Source of the DNA: Virgibacillus oceani
Lineage (GTDB): Bacteria > Bacillota > Bacilli > Bacillales > Amphibacillaceae
Reading direction: 5' to 3'
NCBI RefSeq assembly: GCF_014638995.1
Contig: NZ_BMFR01000005.1
Coordinates: forward strand, 141,792 to 205,791
DNA: 64,000 nt
Shown here: piece by piece, positions 44,511 through 53,084 of the stretch
How the letters are laid out: each line of letters begins with the position of its first letter
How positions within the stretch are numbered: position 1 is the first letter of the stretch
Program-made: the position numbers and the translations under genes
Notes under the pieces: model-generated
Seen by the model: only the letters and a program-made list of their open reading frames with translations
The model's database searches: none
Told to the model about the DNA's origin: nothing

Positions 44511-45830
44511 CTATACCAAAAGACCATAAGGCGATTCCAGGCATTCTTTCAGCTCTGTCAAAAATGCCGCTGCTGGAGCACCATCTATTGCACGATGATC
44601 AAAAGAAAGACTAAGTACCATCATCGGCCGAATTTCCATTGCATTGTCTATAGCAACTGGCTTCCTGACAATTCTTCCAACACCAAGGATCGCTGTTTCC
44701 GGTGGATTAATAATGGGGGTAAATCCATCAATTGCGTACATGCCCAAATTACTTATTGTAAACGTACTGCCCGACATTTCTTCTGGGGTTAATTGATTAT
44801 TTCTTGCTTTCTTACCGAGTGTTTTGCTCATTACCGTTAGTTCCGCCAATCCTTTTGCTTCAGCATGTTGAATAGATGGAACAATTAAACCATTTTCTAC
44901 TGCAACCGCTAGTCCAAGATGAACGGATTTATTTAAAATAATTTCATTTTCAATCAATGATGCATTAACATATGGATGGCTGCCCAATACATGTGCCGTT
45001 GTTTTCATAATGATTTCCGTGTAGGAGAGCCGATATCCTGTTTGCTCCTCAATAATTGGTAATAAAGCTTGACGCATTTCCATTGCTTTTGTCATATCGA
45101 CATCAGTCGTTAACGTCACGTGAGGAATGGAACGGGCACTTTCAAGCATTTTTGCAGCCACAGCTTTTCGCAGTCCTTTTAATTGAATACGTTCCGGTTC
45201 GTCACTGCTCGCTGTATCATGTCCGATTACATCAGCTTTCGTAATTTTATTTCGCGATCCCGTACCCTGCACATTGTGTAAGTTTATTCCTTTGTCCTTA
45301 GCAATTTTTTCCGCAAGCGGAGTAGAAAGCTTCGTCTCTGTTTGACTTACCATTTCCGCAACATCCTGTTCCTGAATTCGCCCTTTTGGTCCTGAACCTT
45401 GAATGGAATGCAGCGAAATTTCATTTTCACGTGCAACTCTGCGCGCGGATGGGGTTGCACGTACTTTATTCGATTGACTCTCCTTTACATTTGATTCCGT
45501 TTCCGTTGCCTCCGTAGTGCTGCTAGACTCACGTTCTTCCATTGACCCTTCTTGATCATTTCCAACAGGAGGATCTTTAGGAACTGCTTCGCTCTCTTCA
45601 CCAATATAGGCAATTACCGTATTAACTGGAATCTCGTCATCTAGTTGATAGTATTTTTTTAACAATGTGCCTTCTTCATAGGATTCTACTTCGATATTGA
45701 TTTTGTCAGTCATAATTTCAAACAAGGGTTCACCAATTTCGACTGATTCCCCCTCTTCTTTGAACCATTGAAGCAAGGTGCCAACTTCCATCGTACTGCT
45801 CAGTTTTGGCATAAATACTTCTTTTGCCAT
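44511..45830 (-). CDS. acoC: Dihydrolipoamide acetyltransferase (E2) with two E3-binding domains
   Basis: A 439-residue E2. The lipoyl domain (about 1-80) has its attachment Lys43 in MTDKINIEVES. After an acidic Ser/Thr-rich linker come two peripheral subunit-binding domains, about 124-160 (ATPSARRVARENEISLHSIQ...GPKGRI) and about 169-203 (TPLAEKIAKDKGINLHNVQ...SRNKI). The catalytic domain ends with SFDHRAIDGA (His-x3-Asp-Gly). Related acetoin E2 proteins often have a single such domain, so this duplication is notable. Lies 13 bases upstream of acoL. Confidence 0.9.
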   Translation of the reverse strand: MAKEVFMPKLSSTMEVGTLLQWFKEEGESVEIGEPLFEIMTDKINIEVESYEEGTLLKKYYQLDDEIPVNTVIAYIGEESEAVPKDPPVGNDQEGSMEERESSSTTEATETESNVKESQSNKVRATPSARRVARENEISLHSIQGSGPKGRIQEQDVAEMVSQTETKLSTPLAEKIAKDKGINLHNVQGTGSRNKITKADVIGHDTASSDEPERIQLKGLRKAVAAKMLESARSIPHVTLTTDVDMTKAMEMRQALLPIIEEQTGYRLSYTEIIMKTTAHVLGSHPYVNASLIENEIILNKSVHLGLAVAVENGLIVPSIQHAEAKGLAELTVMSKTLGKKARNNQLTPEEMSGSTFTISNLGMYAIDGFTPIINPPETAILGVGRIVRKPVAIDNAMEIRPMMVLSLSFDHRAIDGAPAAAFLTELKECLESPYGLLV

Positions 45831-45842
45831 GTGAAACCCTCC

Positions 45843-46826
45843 TTATGCCCTGTTTAACGTGTCCTTGACAGCTTGTATAATATCGGGAACCTGTGGTACT
45901 GCTGATTTTTCCAATTCGGGATTATAAGGGATTGGTGCTGCTACACCACCCAATCGTCTAATCGGTGCATCCATATAATCAAACGCTTCACTTTCCGCAA
46001 TCATACTGGCAATTTCGCCACCATAACCGCCACGCTTCACAGCTTCATGTACGACTACAGCACGTCCTGTTTTCGAAACCGATTTTACAATTGTTTCTTC
46101 ATCTAACGGGACGAGTGTACGGGGATCGATCACTTCTGCGCTAATTCCGTCCTTCTCCAGTTCTTCTGCCGCTTCAAGAGCCCGATGAACCATTATTGCG
46201 GTCGCCACAATCGTTACATCGGTACCTTCACGTTTTATATCTGCCTGCCCTAATGGGATACTGTATGACTCTACTGGAACTTCCGATTTTGTTTTGTATA
46301 ATAATTTGTGTTCATAAAAAATCACTGGATTATCATCGTCAATAGCTGCTTTTAATAACCCCTTTACATCATAGGCAGTGGATGGCTGCACTACCTTTAA
46401 CCCTGGTATATGGGCAACCCATGCTTCCAAGCTTTGCGAATGCTGAGCCGCTGCTCCCGTTCCAGATCCACTCGGTGTACGTAAAACCATTGGAACCTTG
46501 CCTTTCCCACCATACATATACCGTAATTTCGCAGCCTGGTTCACAATCTGATCCAATGCAATGGTAATAAAATCAGAAAACTGCAATTCTAAAATAGGGC
46601 GCATTCCTGTTAATGCTGAACCTACCGCTGCCCCTGCAATCCCTGATTCACTAATGGGGGTATTCCGCACACGCTCTGGACCGAATTCCTCAATCATTCC
46701 CCTGGTAACCCCAAACGCACCGCCATAAACACCGATATCTTCTCCTAAAATAAATACATCATCGTTTTCTCTCATTTCCTGACTCATTGCTTCACGTACC
46801 GCTTCTAAATAGGTTAGCTCTCTCAT
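45843..46826 (-). CDS. acoB: Acetoin/2-oxo acid dehydrogenase E1 beta subunit
   Basis: A 327-residue transketolase-like subunit ([13 protein letters not shown], then [20 protein letters not shown] and the DYSS-like region). With the alpha subunit it forms the thiamine diphosphate enzyme that cleaves the substrate and passes the C2 unit to lipoyl-E2. The C-terminal domain (about 200-320) is complete. Gene spacing is 12 bases on both sides, as in a tight operon. Confidence 0.9.
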   Translation of the reverse strand: MRELTYLEAVREAMSQEMRENDDVFILGEDIGVYGGAFGVTRGMIEEFGPERVRNTPISESGIAGAAVGSALTGMRPILELQFSDFITIALDQIVNQAAKLRYMYGGKGKVPMVLRTPSGSGTGAAAQHSQSLEAWVAHIPGLKVVQPSTAYDVKGLLKAAIDDDNPVIFYEHKLLYKTKSEVPVESYSIPLGQADIKREGTDVTIVATAIMVHRALEAAEELEKDGISAEVIDPRTLVPLDEETIVKSVSKTGRAVVVHEAVKRGGYGGEIASMIAESEAFDYMDAPIRRLGGVAAPIPYNPELEKSAVPQVPDIIQAVKDTLNRA

Positions 46827-46838
46827 CGTTATCCCCTC

Positions 46839-47828
46839 CTATGCATAAACGTCAGTTAGTAAGTCCTCTTTTGTCGGCATTGGACCCGCTTTTGCAAACT
46901 CAACAGCGTCTTCAATCGCCTGTTTTGCCTGTTTTCGAATTGTCTCTGCCTCATCTTCGGTAATGATAGTTGCATCAATTAATACCTCTTTATATCGATT
47001 GATGGAATCTTTCGCCCTCCATTCTTTCTCTTCCTCACGAGTACGGTATTTCTTTGCATCACTCTTAGAATGACCTTTCCAACGGTATGTTTTTGCCTCT
47101 ATTAATGTTGGACCTTCTCCATTTCGTGCACGTTCTACCGCTTCGTGACTTACATTCATCATTTCAATGACATCATTCCCATCAGCCACCACTCCCGGAA
47201 ATCCGTATGCATCTGCACGAGCAGCAATATCAGGCACTTTCACCATTTCTTTAACAGATCCCGACATTCCATACTGGTTATTTTCACAAATAAAAACAAC
47301 CGGCAGATTCCAAACAGCTGCCAGATTCAATGCTTCATGGAAACTGCCTTCATTAGAAGCACCATCCCCAAAAAAGCATAACGTTACATAATTTAATTTT
47401 TTCATATGGGAGGTTAGCGCAGATCCTACTGCTAAAGGAATTCCCCCACCAACAATACCGTTAGCACCAAGATTTCCTTTTTCAACATCGGCAATATGCA
47501 TAGACCCGCCTTTCCCTTTACAATATCCAGTCGTTCTTCCAAACAATTCAGCCATCATTTTGTTCACATCGGCACCTTTTGCAATACAATGCCCATGCCC
47601 TCTATGTGTACTTGTAATTTTATCCCGGTCTTCCAATACAGCACATGCACCTGATGCACTTGCTTCCTGACCGACTGCTAAGTGAGTGGTTCCATGTATT
47701 AACCCTTTTGCAAAAAACTCATCTACCTTTTCATCAAAATACCGAATCAGCCACATCTCTTTGTATATATCTTTTAGTTTATCTTTACTGATGTCAGGCA
47801 GTAATGTAAGATCTTTCGTTAATTCCAT
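46839..47828 (-). CDS. acoA: Acetoin dehydrogenase E1 alpha subunit
   Basis: A 329-residue thiamine diphosphate subunit. The GDGASNEGSFHEALNLA block and ENN (about 155-185) bind the cofactor, and GHGHCIAKG near residue 78 is typical of AcoA-like E1 alpha. It is the first gene of acoABCL, so the complex likely splits acetoin to acetaldehyde and acetyl-CoA, or acts on a related acyloin. Its ATG has AAAGGAG upstream, just after the shared operator at 47842-47873. No AcoR-type (sigma-54) activator or -12/-24 promoter is visible here. Confidence 0.88.
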   Translation of the reverse strand: MELTKDLTLLPDISKDKLKDIYKEMWLIRYFDEKVDEFFAKGLIHGTTHLAVGQEASASGACAVLEDRDKITSTHRGHGHCIAKGADVNKMMAELFGRTTGYCKGKGGSMHIADVEKGNLGANGIVGGGIPLAVGSALTSHMKKLNYVTLCFFGDGASNEGSFHEALNLAAVWNLPVVFICENNQYGMSGSVKEMVKVPDIAARADAYGFPGVVADGNDVIEMMNVSHEAVERARNGEGPTLIEAKTYRWKGHSKSDAKKYRTREEEKEWRAKDSINRYKEVLIDATIITEDEAETIRKQAKQAIEDAVEFAKAGPMPTKEDLLTDVYA

Positions 47829-47841
47829 ACCATTCCACTCC

Positions 47842-47873
47842 TTTACATTTGTTCTGCATAGTTACCTTTGTAA
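47842..47873 (-). promoter_or_regulatory. Operator of the acetoin-type operon, shared with the glucitol-type operon
   Basis: TTACAAAGGTAA and GAACAAATGTAAA on the minus strand, the same 32-bp layout as 41143-41174 and with identical half-sites. The identity continues into the ribosome binding site (AAAGGAG). It starts three bases after the -10 box. Confidence 0.8.
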
Positions 47874-47876
47874 TTA

Positions 47877-47905
47877 ATGATAAATTTTTCTGTCTATTTA
47901 GTCAA
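47877..47905 (-). promoter_or_regulatory. Promoter of the acetoin-type operon
   Basis: Minus strand TTGACT (47900-47905), 17-base spacer, TATCAT (47877-47882). A sigma-A-type promoter rather than the sigma-54 type known for B. subtilis acoA. Confidence 0.75.
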
Positions 47906-47975
47906 GAGAAAGTACGAAACTTTCTTTCTATTTGAAATCTGTCATGCTAGTAAGCTAGTGTACTTACATCATCTT

Positions 47976-48013
47976 AGAATGAACTTCCGTTAAGGTTAAC
48001 GGAAGTTCATTCT
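47976..48013. terminator. Long hairpin downstream of the galactitol-type PTS genes
   Basis: A near-perfect 17-18 bp stem (AGAATGAACTTCCGTTA and its complement) with a 3-base loop, five bases after the EIIB stop codon. No T run follows on either strand, so it may act as a stabilising 3' hairpin or an inefficient terminator. Confidence 0.6.
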
Positions 48014-48017
48014 TGTA

Positions 48018-48302
48018 CTACTGATTAAGTTTTCCCAAGATATGATTGTACATCTCATCTGTACCGATTCCTGTCAGTAGTGGAACACCGTCTATAACTT
48101 TACCTTTAATGTTATCTGGAACTAGGGTAGTAGAGACGACCACATCATAATCATCTATTCTGTTTAATTCTTCACTTATCTTTGATTGATACAAAGTCAC
48201 TTCATTTTCTAATCCCTGTTCTCTCAACCATTCCCTAACTTTCCCTGTAACAACTGTTGAAGTTGCAATTCCTGTTCCGCACATAATTAATAGTTTTTTC
48301 AT
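48018..48302 (-). CDS. PTS galactitol-type EIIB
   Basis: A 94-residue EIIB with the phosphocysteine loop MCGTGIATSTVV at the N-terminus (Cys8). It matches the galactitol family. It is the last gene of an operon (regulator, EIIA, EIIC, class II aldolase, EIIB). The aldolase sits between EIIC and EIIB, an unusual arrangement that supports a joint pathway. Substrate unknown; a pentitol or hexitol is likely. Confidence 0.88.
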   Translation of the reverse strand: MKKLLIMCGTGIATSTVVTGKVREWLREQGLENEVTLYQSKISEELNRIDDYDVVVSTTLVPDNIKGKVIDGVPLLTGIGTDEMYNHILGKLNQ

Positions 48303-48323
48303 ATTAATCCCTCCAAATAGGTT

Positions 48324-48971
48324 TTAGTTTTGTCCATATGATGCAGCATAAAACTGATTGCACGATGCAATGATTTCACTTGATAAAGGCTTTAGTTCTG
48401 GCTCCTGCAATGTTGCATAATAAGCATATTCAGCAGTTTCTTCTAATACCACTGCAGCCTTTAAAGCTTTTTCGATTGTTGACCCAACTGTGAAAACACC
48501 ATGACTTTTCATTAAAATAGCCGGACATTCACCTATATGGTCAACAATTTCTCTTCCAATGTCCTCCGCCCCTATCGTTGCAAAATCAGAGCAAGGCACC
48601 CGATGGTTAAATACATTGGCGGCGGTTGTTGTATAACTAGGGAGATCCTGCCCCCGAATGGCAAAGCTTGTGGCAAATGGGGAATGTGTGTGGACAACAC
48701 TATTCACATCTTCCCTTTCTTTATATACGTATAAATGGCTTTCAGTATCAACAGATGGTTTAAGTTCACCTTCCATTACTTTTCCGTTCAAATCTACAAC
48801 AACCATATTTTCAGAAGATAATTCTTCAAAATGTACACCACTCGGTTTGATAATCACGTATTCCGTATCAGGTACTCGACAGCTCACATTCCCACTTGTC
48901 CAACGAACAAGATTATTTTCTTTTAACAGCTTATTAGCTTTACAGACCTCTGCTTTTAATTTTTCAAACAA
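48324..48971 (-). CDS. Class II aldolase (FucA/AraD family)
   Basis: A 215-residue zinc enzyme. The catalytic Glu77, the zinc ligands His94 and His96 (VVHTHS) and His157 (MKSHGVF) are all present. Members cleave or epimerise ketose-1-phosphates or ribulose phosphates. Encoded inside a galactitol-type PTS operon, it probably cleaves the phosphorylated product of the imported polyol, but a dehydrogenase that would make a ketose is not seen in the operon. The start follows the EIIC stop within two bases. Confidence 0.85.
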   Translation of the reverse strand: MFEKLKAEVCKANKLLKENNLVRWTSGNVSCRVPDTEYVIIKPSGVHFEELSSENMVVVDLNGKVMEGELKPSVDTESHLYVYKEREDVNSVVHTHSPFATSFAIRGQDLPSYTTTAANVFNHRVPCSDFATIGAEDIGREIVDHIGECPAILMKSHGVFTVGSTIEKALKAAVVLEETAEYAYYATLQEPELKPLSSEIIASCNQFYAASYGQN

Positions 48972-48972
48972 A

Positions 48973-50334
48973 TTAAACCACCTTCTCTTGTGACTTATTT
49001 ACGGCATTTGCTTGTTTTTTCGGTTTTATTTTATTCACATATATCAAACCGAAGAGAATAACTAATCCTAAGACCCCAATTCCAAACCAACTGAAAACCT
49101 TTGGAAGCCAAACAAAGACAAACGTTGTCCATACGGCCCCATCAACTAATGCAGAAATACTCGTATTTGCCCCCATATCGAAGTTCGCTGCAACCGCCGA
49201 ATCAGTAAATAATGGTGCCACCCAAGTAGCAATGTATAAACCAACAGCAATATATATCGATCCAGCAATTACTGTCCGTAAGATATTTCCTCTAAATACC
49301 GGTACCATAAGACAGACTAGAAAAGGAATTGTCGCTAAGTCACCAAAGGGTAAAACGGTGTTTCCCGGTAAGAATACTGCTAAAAACAACGTAACTGGGA
49401 CAATAATTAACGATGCTGATAATACAGCAGGATGCCCAACAGATAATGCGCTATCCATTCCGATATATAAATCCCTTCCCGGAAATCGTTTTTTTACAAA
49501 TGCTCCTGCTGCTTCAGAAACTGGTGATAAACCTTCCATTAATAATGCAACCATTCTTGGCATAAGTAACATTACAGCACCAGTTTGTACGGAAAGCTGT
49601 AAAATCTCCGAAACGTTATATCCAGCTAAAATACCAATTACAATCCCAATAATGACACCCATAACAGTAGAATCGCCAAATATCCCCATCCGTTTTTGAA
49701 TAGCTTCTGGATTAGCCTCCAGCTTATTGAATCCCGGAATTCGATCAAATAGCCAATTAAATGGTAGTGCTATTAAAAATGATGGTGCAGATGCTCCATG
49801 CGGGAATGTAATATTCTTGAATCCATAAAACTTTTCAATATATTTGGCAAGAATATCTCCCAGGAAAAAGATAAGAAGGATATGCACTGCAATCGTAAAT
49901 AATCCTAATGCAAAATCTCCAGTTAATGCATACACCAATGAACCTGTGAAAGCGCAATGCCAATAGTCCCAGACATCCACATTCAATGTTCGTGTTAAAC
50001 CAAACCCCAGCAAGATGACATTTGCAGCTATGCCTAGTGGAATTGCCAGACTGCCGAGTGCGGTACCATAAGAAATTGCTGCTGCTGCGGGCCACCCCAC
50101 ATCAATGGTGTTTAATTGGAAACCGAAATTATCAACCATTGATTGTGCAGCTGGACCTAGACTGTCTGTTAGTAATCCAATAACTAGATTTAAACCAATA
50201 AAACCAATACCAACTGTTAAACCTGCGCGAAATGCTTTTCCCGGCTTTGAACCTAAAACTAAAGCAAAAACGAAAATAATAATCGGCAGCATAACGCTTG
50301 CCCCAAGATCAACAAACCATTGTAAGACTCCCAT
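48973..50334 (-). CDS. PTS galactitol-type EIIC
   Basis: A 453-residue membrane permease with about 10-12 helices. The N-terminus LQWFVDLGASVMLPIIIFVFALVLG and the central GMDSALSVGHPAVLSASLI are typical of GatC. It imports the polyol while EIIB phosphorylates it. AGGAGG precedes the ATG. It forms one complex with the EIIA at 50374 and the EIIB at 48018. Confidence 0.9.
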   Translation of the reverse strand: MGVLQWFVDLGASVMLPIIIFVFALVLGSKPGKAFRAGLTVGIGFIGLNLVIGLLTDSLGPAAQSMVDNFGFQLNTIDVGWPAAAAISYGTALGSLAIPLGIAANVILLGFGLTRTLNVDVWDYWHCAFTGSLVYALTGDFALGLFTIAVHILLIFFLGDILAKYIEKFYGFKNITFPHGASAPSFLIALPFNWLFDRIPGFNKLEANPEAIQKRMGIFGDSTVMGVIIGIVIGILAGYNVSEILQLSVQTGAVMLLMPRMVALLMEGLSPVSEAAGAFVKKRFPGRDLYIGMDSALSVGHPAVLSASLIIVPVTLFLAVFLPGNTVLPFGDLATIPFLVCLMVPVFRGNILRTVIAGSIYIAVGLYIATWVAPLFTDSAVAANFDMGANTSISALVDGAVWTTFVFVWLPKVFSWFGIGVLGLVILFGLIYVNKIKPKKQANAVNKSQEKVV

Positions 50335-50373
50335 AATGTTTCCTCCTTTTAAATGATATTATTTTTTAATTCA

Positions 50374-50838
50374 TTAAAACCTGGCTTTTTCACTTGATTC
50401 CATTAATTCATTTACTTCTTCAGCATTCTTTGCCTGACTCAATTTCAATACCATTTCCTCATCCTGAAATATTTCCGTCAGCCTTTGAAGTGACTTCAGC
50501 TGTTCTTCCGGATTATTTAATGCCAGCATAAATACCAATTTAACTTCTATTTCCTCGTTGGCACTTCCCATCGTGTTGAATGTTACAGGCGTTTTTAATG
50601 AAGCGAAGGCAAGTTGTGGGTCAATAACTTTATCTGCATCTGTATGTGGGATCGCAATTCCAAATGGCTTTGTAGGTAACCCTGTTGGAAAATTGCTCTC
50701 TCTAGCTAATACACTTTCGATAAAGTCACCTTTTACATAACCACCTTTAACTAATTGATTGCCTAGATTAAGCAATACATCTTCTCTTGATTCAGATTCA
50801 AGTTCAATTATTACGAGATCTGGATTAAACCACATCAT
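50374..50838 (-). CDS. PTS galactitol/fructose-type EIIA
   Basis: A 154-residue EIIA; the phosphorylated histidine is His65 in IAIPHTDA. It resembles the EIIA domain at the end of the regulator encoded upstream. Its ATG overlaps the stop codon of the regulator by four bases (ATGA), so it is co-translated. Confidence 0.88.
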   Translation of the reverse strand: MMWFNPDLVIIELESESREDVLLNLGNQLVKGGYVKGDFIESVLARESNFPTGLPTKPFGIAIPHTDADKVIDPQLAFASLKTPVTFNTMGSANEEIEVKLVFMLALNNPEEQLKSLQRLTEIFQDEEMVLKLSQAKNAEEVNELMESSEKARF

Positions 50839-52919
50839 ATAGCCCCCTCTTCAATGTTTCCTGCCACATCTTTTTCTATCGTTTTGAGCACTTTTATTAC
50901 TTCACTTTTTTCGTTTGTAGTCACCATTTTCTGTAAGACTCCATCATTCATAGACAGATTCGTTAACTGATAGATTGCCTTTACATGCTGATCGGCATCA
51001 GTTGGGGCAATAACCACTACAAAATGAGTTGTTAATTTGTCGGAAAATGGAACTCCTTTTTTAATTATTAAAAGACTCATCCCCAGCTTGTTTACACCTT
51101 GTTCAGGGTCAGCGTGCGGTATTGCCATATTTTTTCCCAGAATCATATATGGATGTTCATAATTATGGGATTCAATCATTTTATTAACATAATTTTCAGT
51201 TATTGAATTGTTTAATAAAAGTGGTTTGGATGCCACCTTTATAGCATCTTTCCAGTCCTTCACTTCTTCTGCAATCGTGATTGTTTCCTTCGTTATTAGA
51301 TCTTCTAGGTTTGGGTTTGTATCCATCTTTATAAAGCTTTCGGTATTATAGCTTGACTGTATATATTTCCGTAAATCATCTTTTAAAAGTCCCTCATTAT
51401 TTATGGTTGTTGATTTAGCAATAACATCTATTAGTTTTTCAATATTTAACTTGTCATGATCTACCCCATAAACTCGCTTCATAACCCGTTGCCTTAACTT
51501 CCATTTGTCATCTTCCGTTAATAAAGGGTTAATAATAAAGAGATTCCTTTCCGTTTTAAGAGGTACCGGCGAAAATATGATTGCCGCATCAACAGGGTCG
51601 GTTTCCGCATATTCTCTAATGGACATGGTTGGATAGAAGTCAAATTCCGGGAAAAGCTTTGTCAATGTATTCCTTAACATCTTGGAGACAGTAACACCAT
51701 TCTGACAAACAACCATAGCTTTTTTCCTATTCGTGAAAATCTGCTTCGTTTCCAGCAAATGTCCACCAATAAAGATAGTTAAATAATGTCTTTCATTATC
51801 GGGAAATTTACTCTTTATAAAATTTTCCAATGGTCCTAAAGAAAGCTTTACAATGTGGTCCAAGCCTAAATAAGATTCGTCCATCCTAACTAAAGATTCC
51901 GTATAACTAGTTAAGTTATATTTGATTCGGTAATAGGCGGGTTTTAAGTGAAGCATTAATTTCTGAACAAGACTATCTTTATTTTTTAATTCCATAAATG
52001 CATTAATTTCAAAGTGATTTAATGTTTCATACAGTACATGCTTTAATTGTGGCATTTCATGTTGCGTTAATAAGTCACCTGAAAAAATATTAGTTGACAG
52101 CAGCTGCAGCGTAATGTATAAACGTTCAGCTTCCGGTAAATCAATTTCGTTTTTGACTAATAGCTCTGTTGCCTCATATTCTTTCGTCCCTGATAATTCG
52201 TGATATTGAATTTGATAATCAAATTCAATAATATTACCTCGTCGGACTCTATCAAAAATAATTCCAATACAGTATGGTAAAATTTGAATTTTTTCATCAG
52301 TAAATTTAATCCTTAATATTTCCTCAATTTTTTCCAATTGAATTGATATATTGTTTATTTTCTCATCATGCAGGTTGGTAAAGTCTTGGATTAATGAAAG
52401 TCCAGCGTAGCCGTTCCTGATTTCCTGAGCAATATCATGAAGCAAATTTCGCTGACTCCATTCATTACCCTCCAATTGATAGCCATCAAGTCTTGTATAA
52501 ACAATTTTTAATCCGTACTGTTCTATTTTCTTCTGCGCTTGTTTCATATCATTAAGCACAGTTACATTACTTACCTTTAATGCATTCGTGAAATGAAATA
52601 AAGATAAATCATTTTGTGATAATAAAATAAACAGGATTAGCGATACCCTTTCATTTTCTGAAGGAATATAATGTTCGGTTGTTATTGTATTAGAATCTGT
52701 GAAAACCTCCATCAATGTTGAATCTATAAGAAAGTTCCCGTTATGCAGCCTTTTAATTTTAGGATAATTATTATCAACCAGCCAATTATTAATTTTTTCT
52801 ACACTATATTTAATTTGTCTTCTGGATAAATACATTATCACTTCCAAATCTTTGCTTGATATAGTTGGATTACGGATTAGTTCTTCAAGGATACTGACGC
52901 TTCTTTTATCTAAGAACAT
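50835..52919 (-). CDS. PRD-containing BglG/MtlR-type transcriptional regulator
   Basis: A 694-residue PTS-controlled regulator. N-terminal helix-turn-helix domains (about 1-80, SSKDLEVIMYLSRRQIKYSVEKINNWL), two PTS regulation domains (about 190-400), an EIIB-like domain (about 405-495, VVCQNGVTVSKML) and a C-terminal EIIA domain (about 540-690, IPHADPEQG). Phosphorylation by HPr or by its own PTS controls it. DNA-binding rather than antiterminator form is suggested by the helix-turn-helix. It is the first gene of the operon, so it is probably autoregulated together with it. Confidence 0.9.
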   Translation of the reverse strand: MFLDKRSVSILEELIRNPTISSKDLEVIMYLSRRQIKYSVEKINNWLVDNNYPKIKRLHNGNFLIDSTLMEVFTDSNTITTEHYIPSENERVSLILFILLSQNDLSLFHFTNALKVSNVTVLNDMKQAQKKIEQYGLKIVYTRLDGYQLEGNEWSQRNLLHDIAQEIRNGYAGLSLIQDFTNLHDEKINNISIQLEKIEEILRIKFTDEKIQILPYCIGIIFDRVRRGNIIEFDYQIQYHELSGTKEYEATELLVKNEIDLPEAERLYITLQLLSTNIFSGDLLTQHEMPQLKHVLYETLNHFEINAFMELKNKDSLVQKLMLHLKPAYYRIKYNLTSYTESLVRMDESYLGLDHIVKLSLGPLENFIKSKFPDNERHYLTIFIGGHLLETKQIFTNRKKAMVVCQNGVTVSKMLRNTLTKLFPEFDFYPTMSIREYAETDPVDAAIIFSPVPLKTERNLFIINPLLTEDDKWKLRQRVMKRVYGVDHDKLNIEKLIDVIAKSTTINNEGLLKDDLRKYIQSSYNTESFIKMDTNPNLEDLITKETITIAEEVKDWKDAIKVASKPLLLNNSITENYVNKMIESHNYEHPYMILGKNMAIPHADPEQGVNKLGMSLLIIKKGVPFSDKLTTHFVVVIAPTDADQHVKAIYQLTNLSMNDGVLQKMVTTNEKSEVIKVLKTIEKDVAGNIEEGAI

Positions 52920-52964
52920 GTAACATCACCCCTAAAATTAGTATATAGCAGCATGTCTTAATAC

Positions 52965-52978
52965 TGAATGCGCTTTCA
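52965..52978 (-). promoter_or_regulatory. Likely CcpA cre site upstream of the galactitol-type operon
   Basis: TGAAAGCGCATTCA on the minus strand matches the cre consensus TGWNANCGNTNWCA at all but one position. It lies just upstream of a TATACT box (52940-52945), at the -35 region, where binding would repress. Glucose repression of the operon is therefore expected. Confidence 0.65.
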
Positions 52979-53032
52979 TTTAATTTTTTATTATTAAAAT
53001 TGTCCGACTTTTTAATTAACTAAATTGCGAAA

Positions 53033-53070
53033 GACAAAAAACCACCTCAATTTTGAGATGGTTTTTTGTC
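53033..53070. terminator. Bidirectional terminator next to the second tagO gene
   Basis: GACAAAAAACCACCTCA pairs with TGAGATGGTTTTTTGTC (one mismatch, 4-base loop), and A and T tracts lie on both arms. It is about 15 bases after the stop of the tagO copy on the minus strand. Confidence 0.9.
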
Positions 53071-53084
53071 TATATATTAGAATT

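Noticed and set aside
47842..47905. Sigma-54 promoter for the acetoin-type operon, as in B. subtilis
   Set aside because: No -12/-24 elements or activator gene are visible; a good sigma-A-type promoter with the shared operator is present instead.
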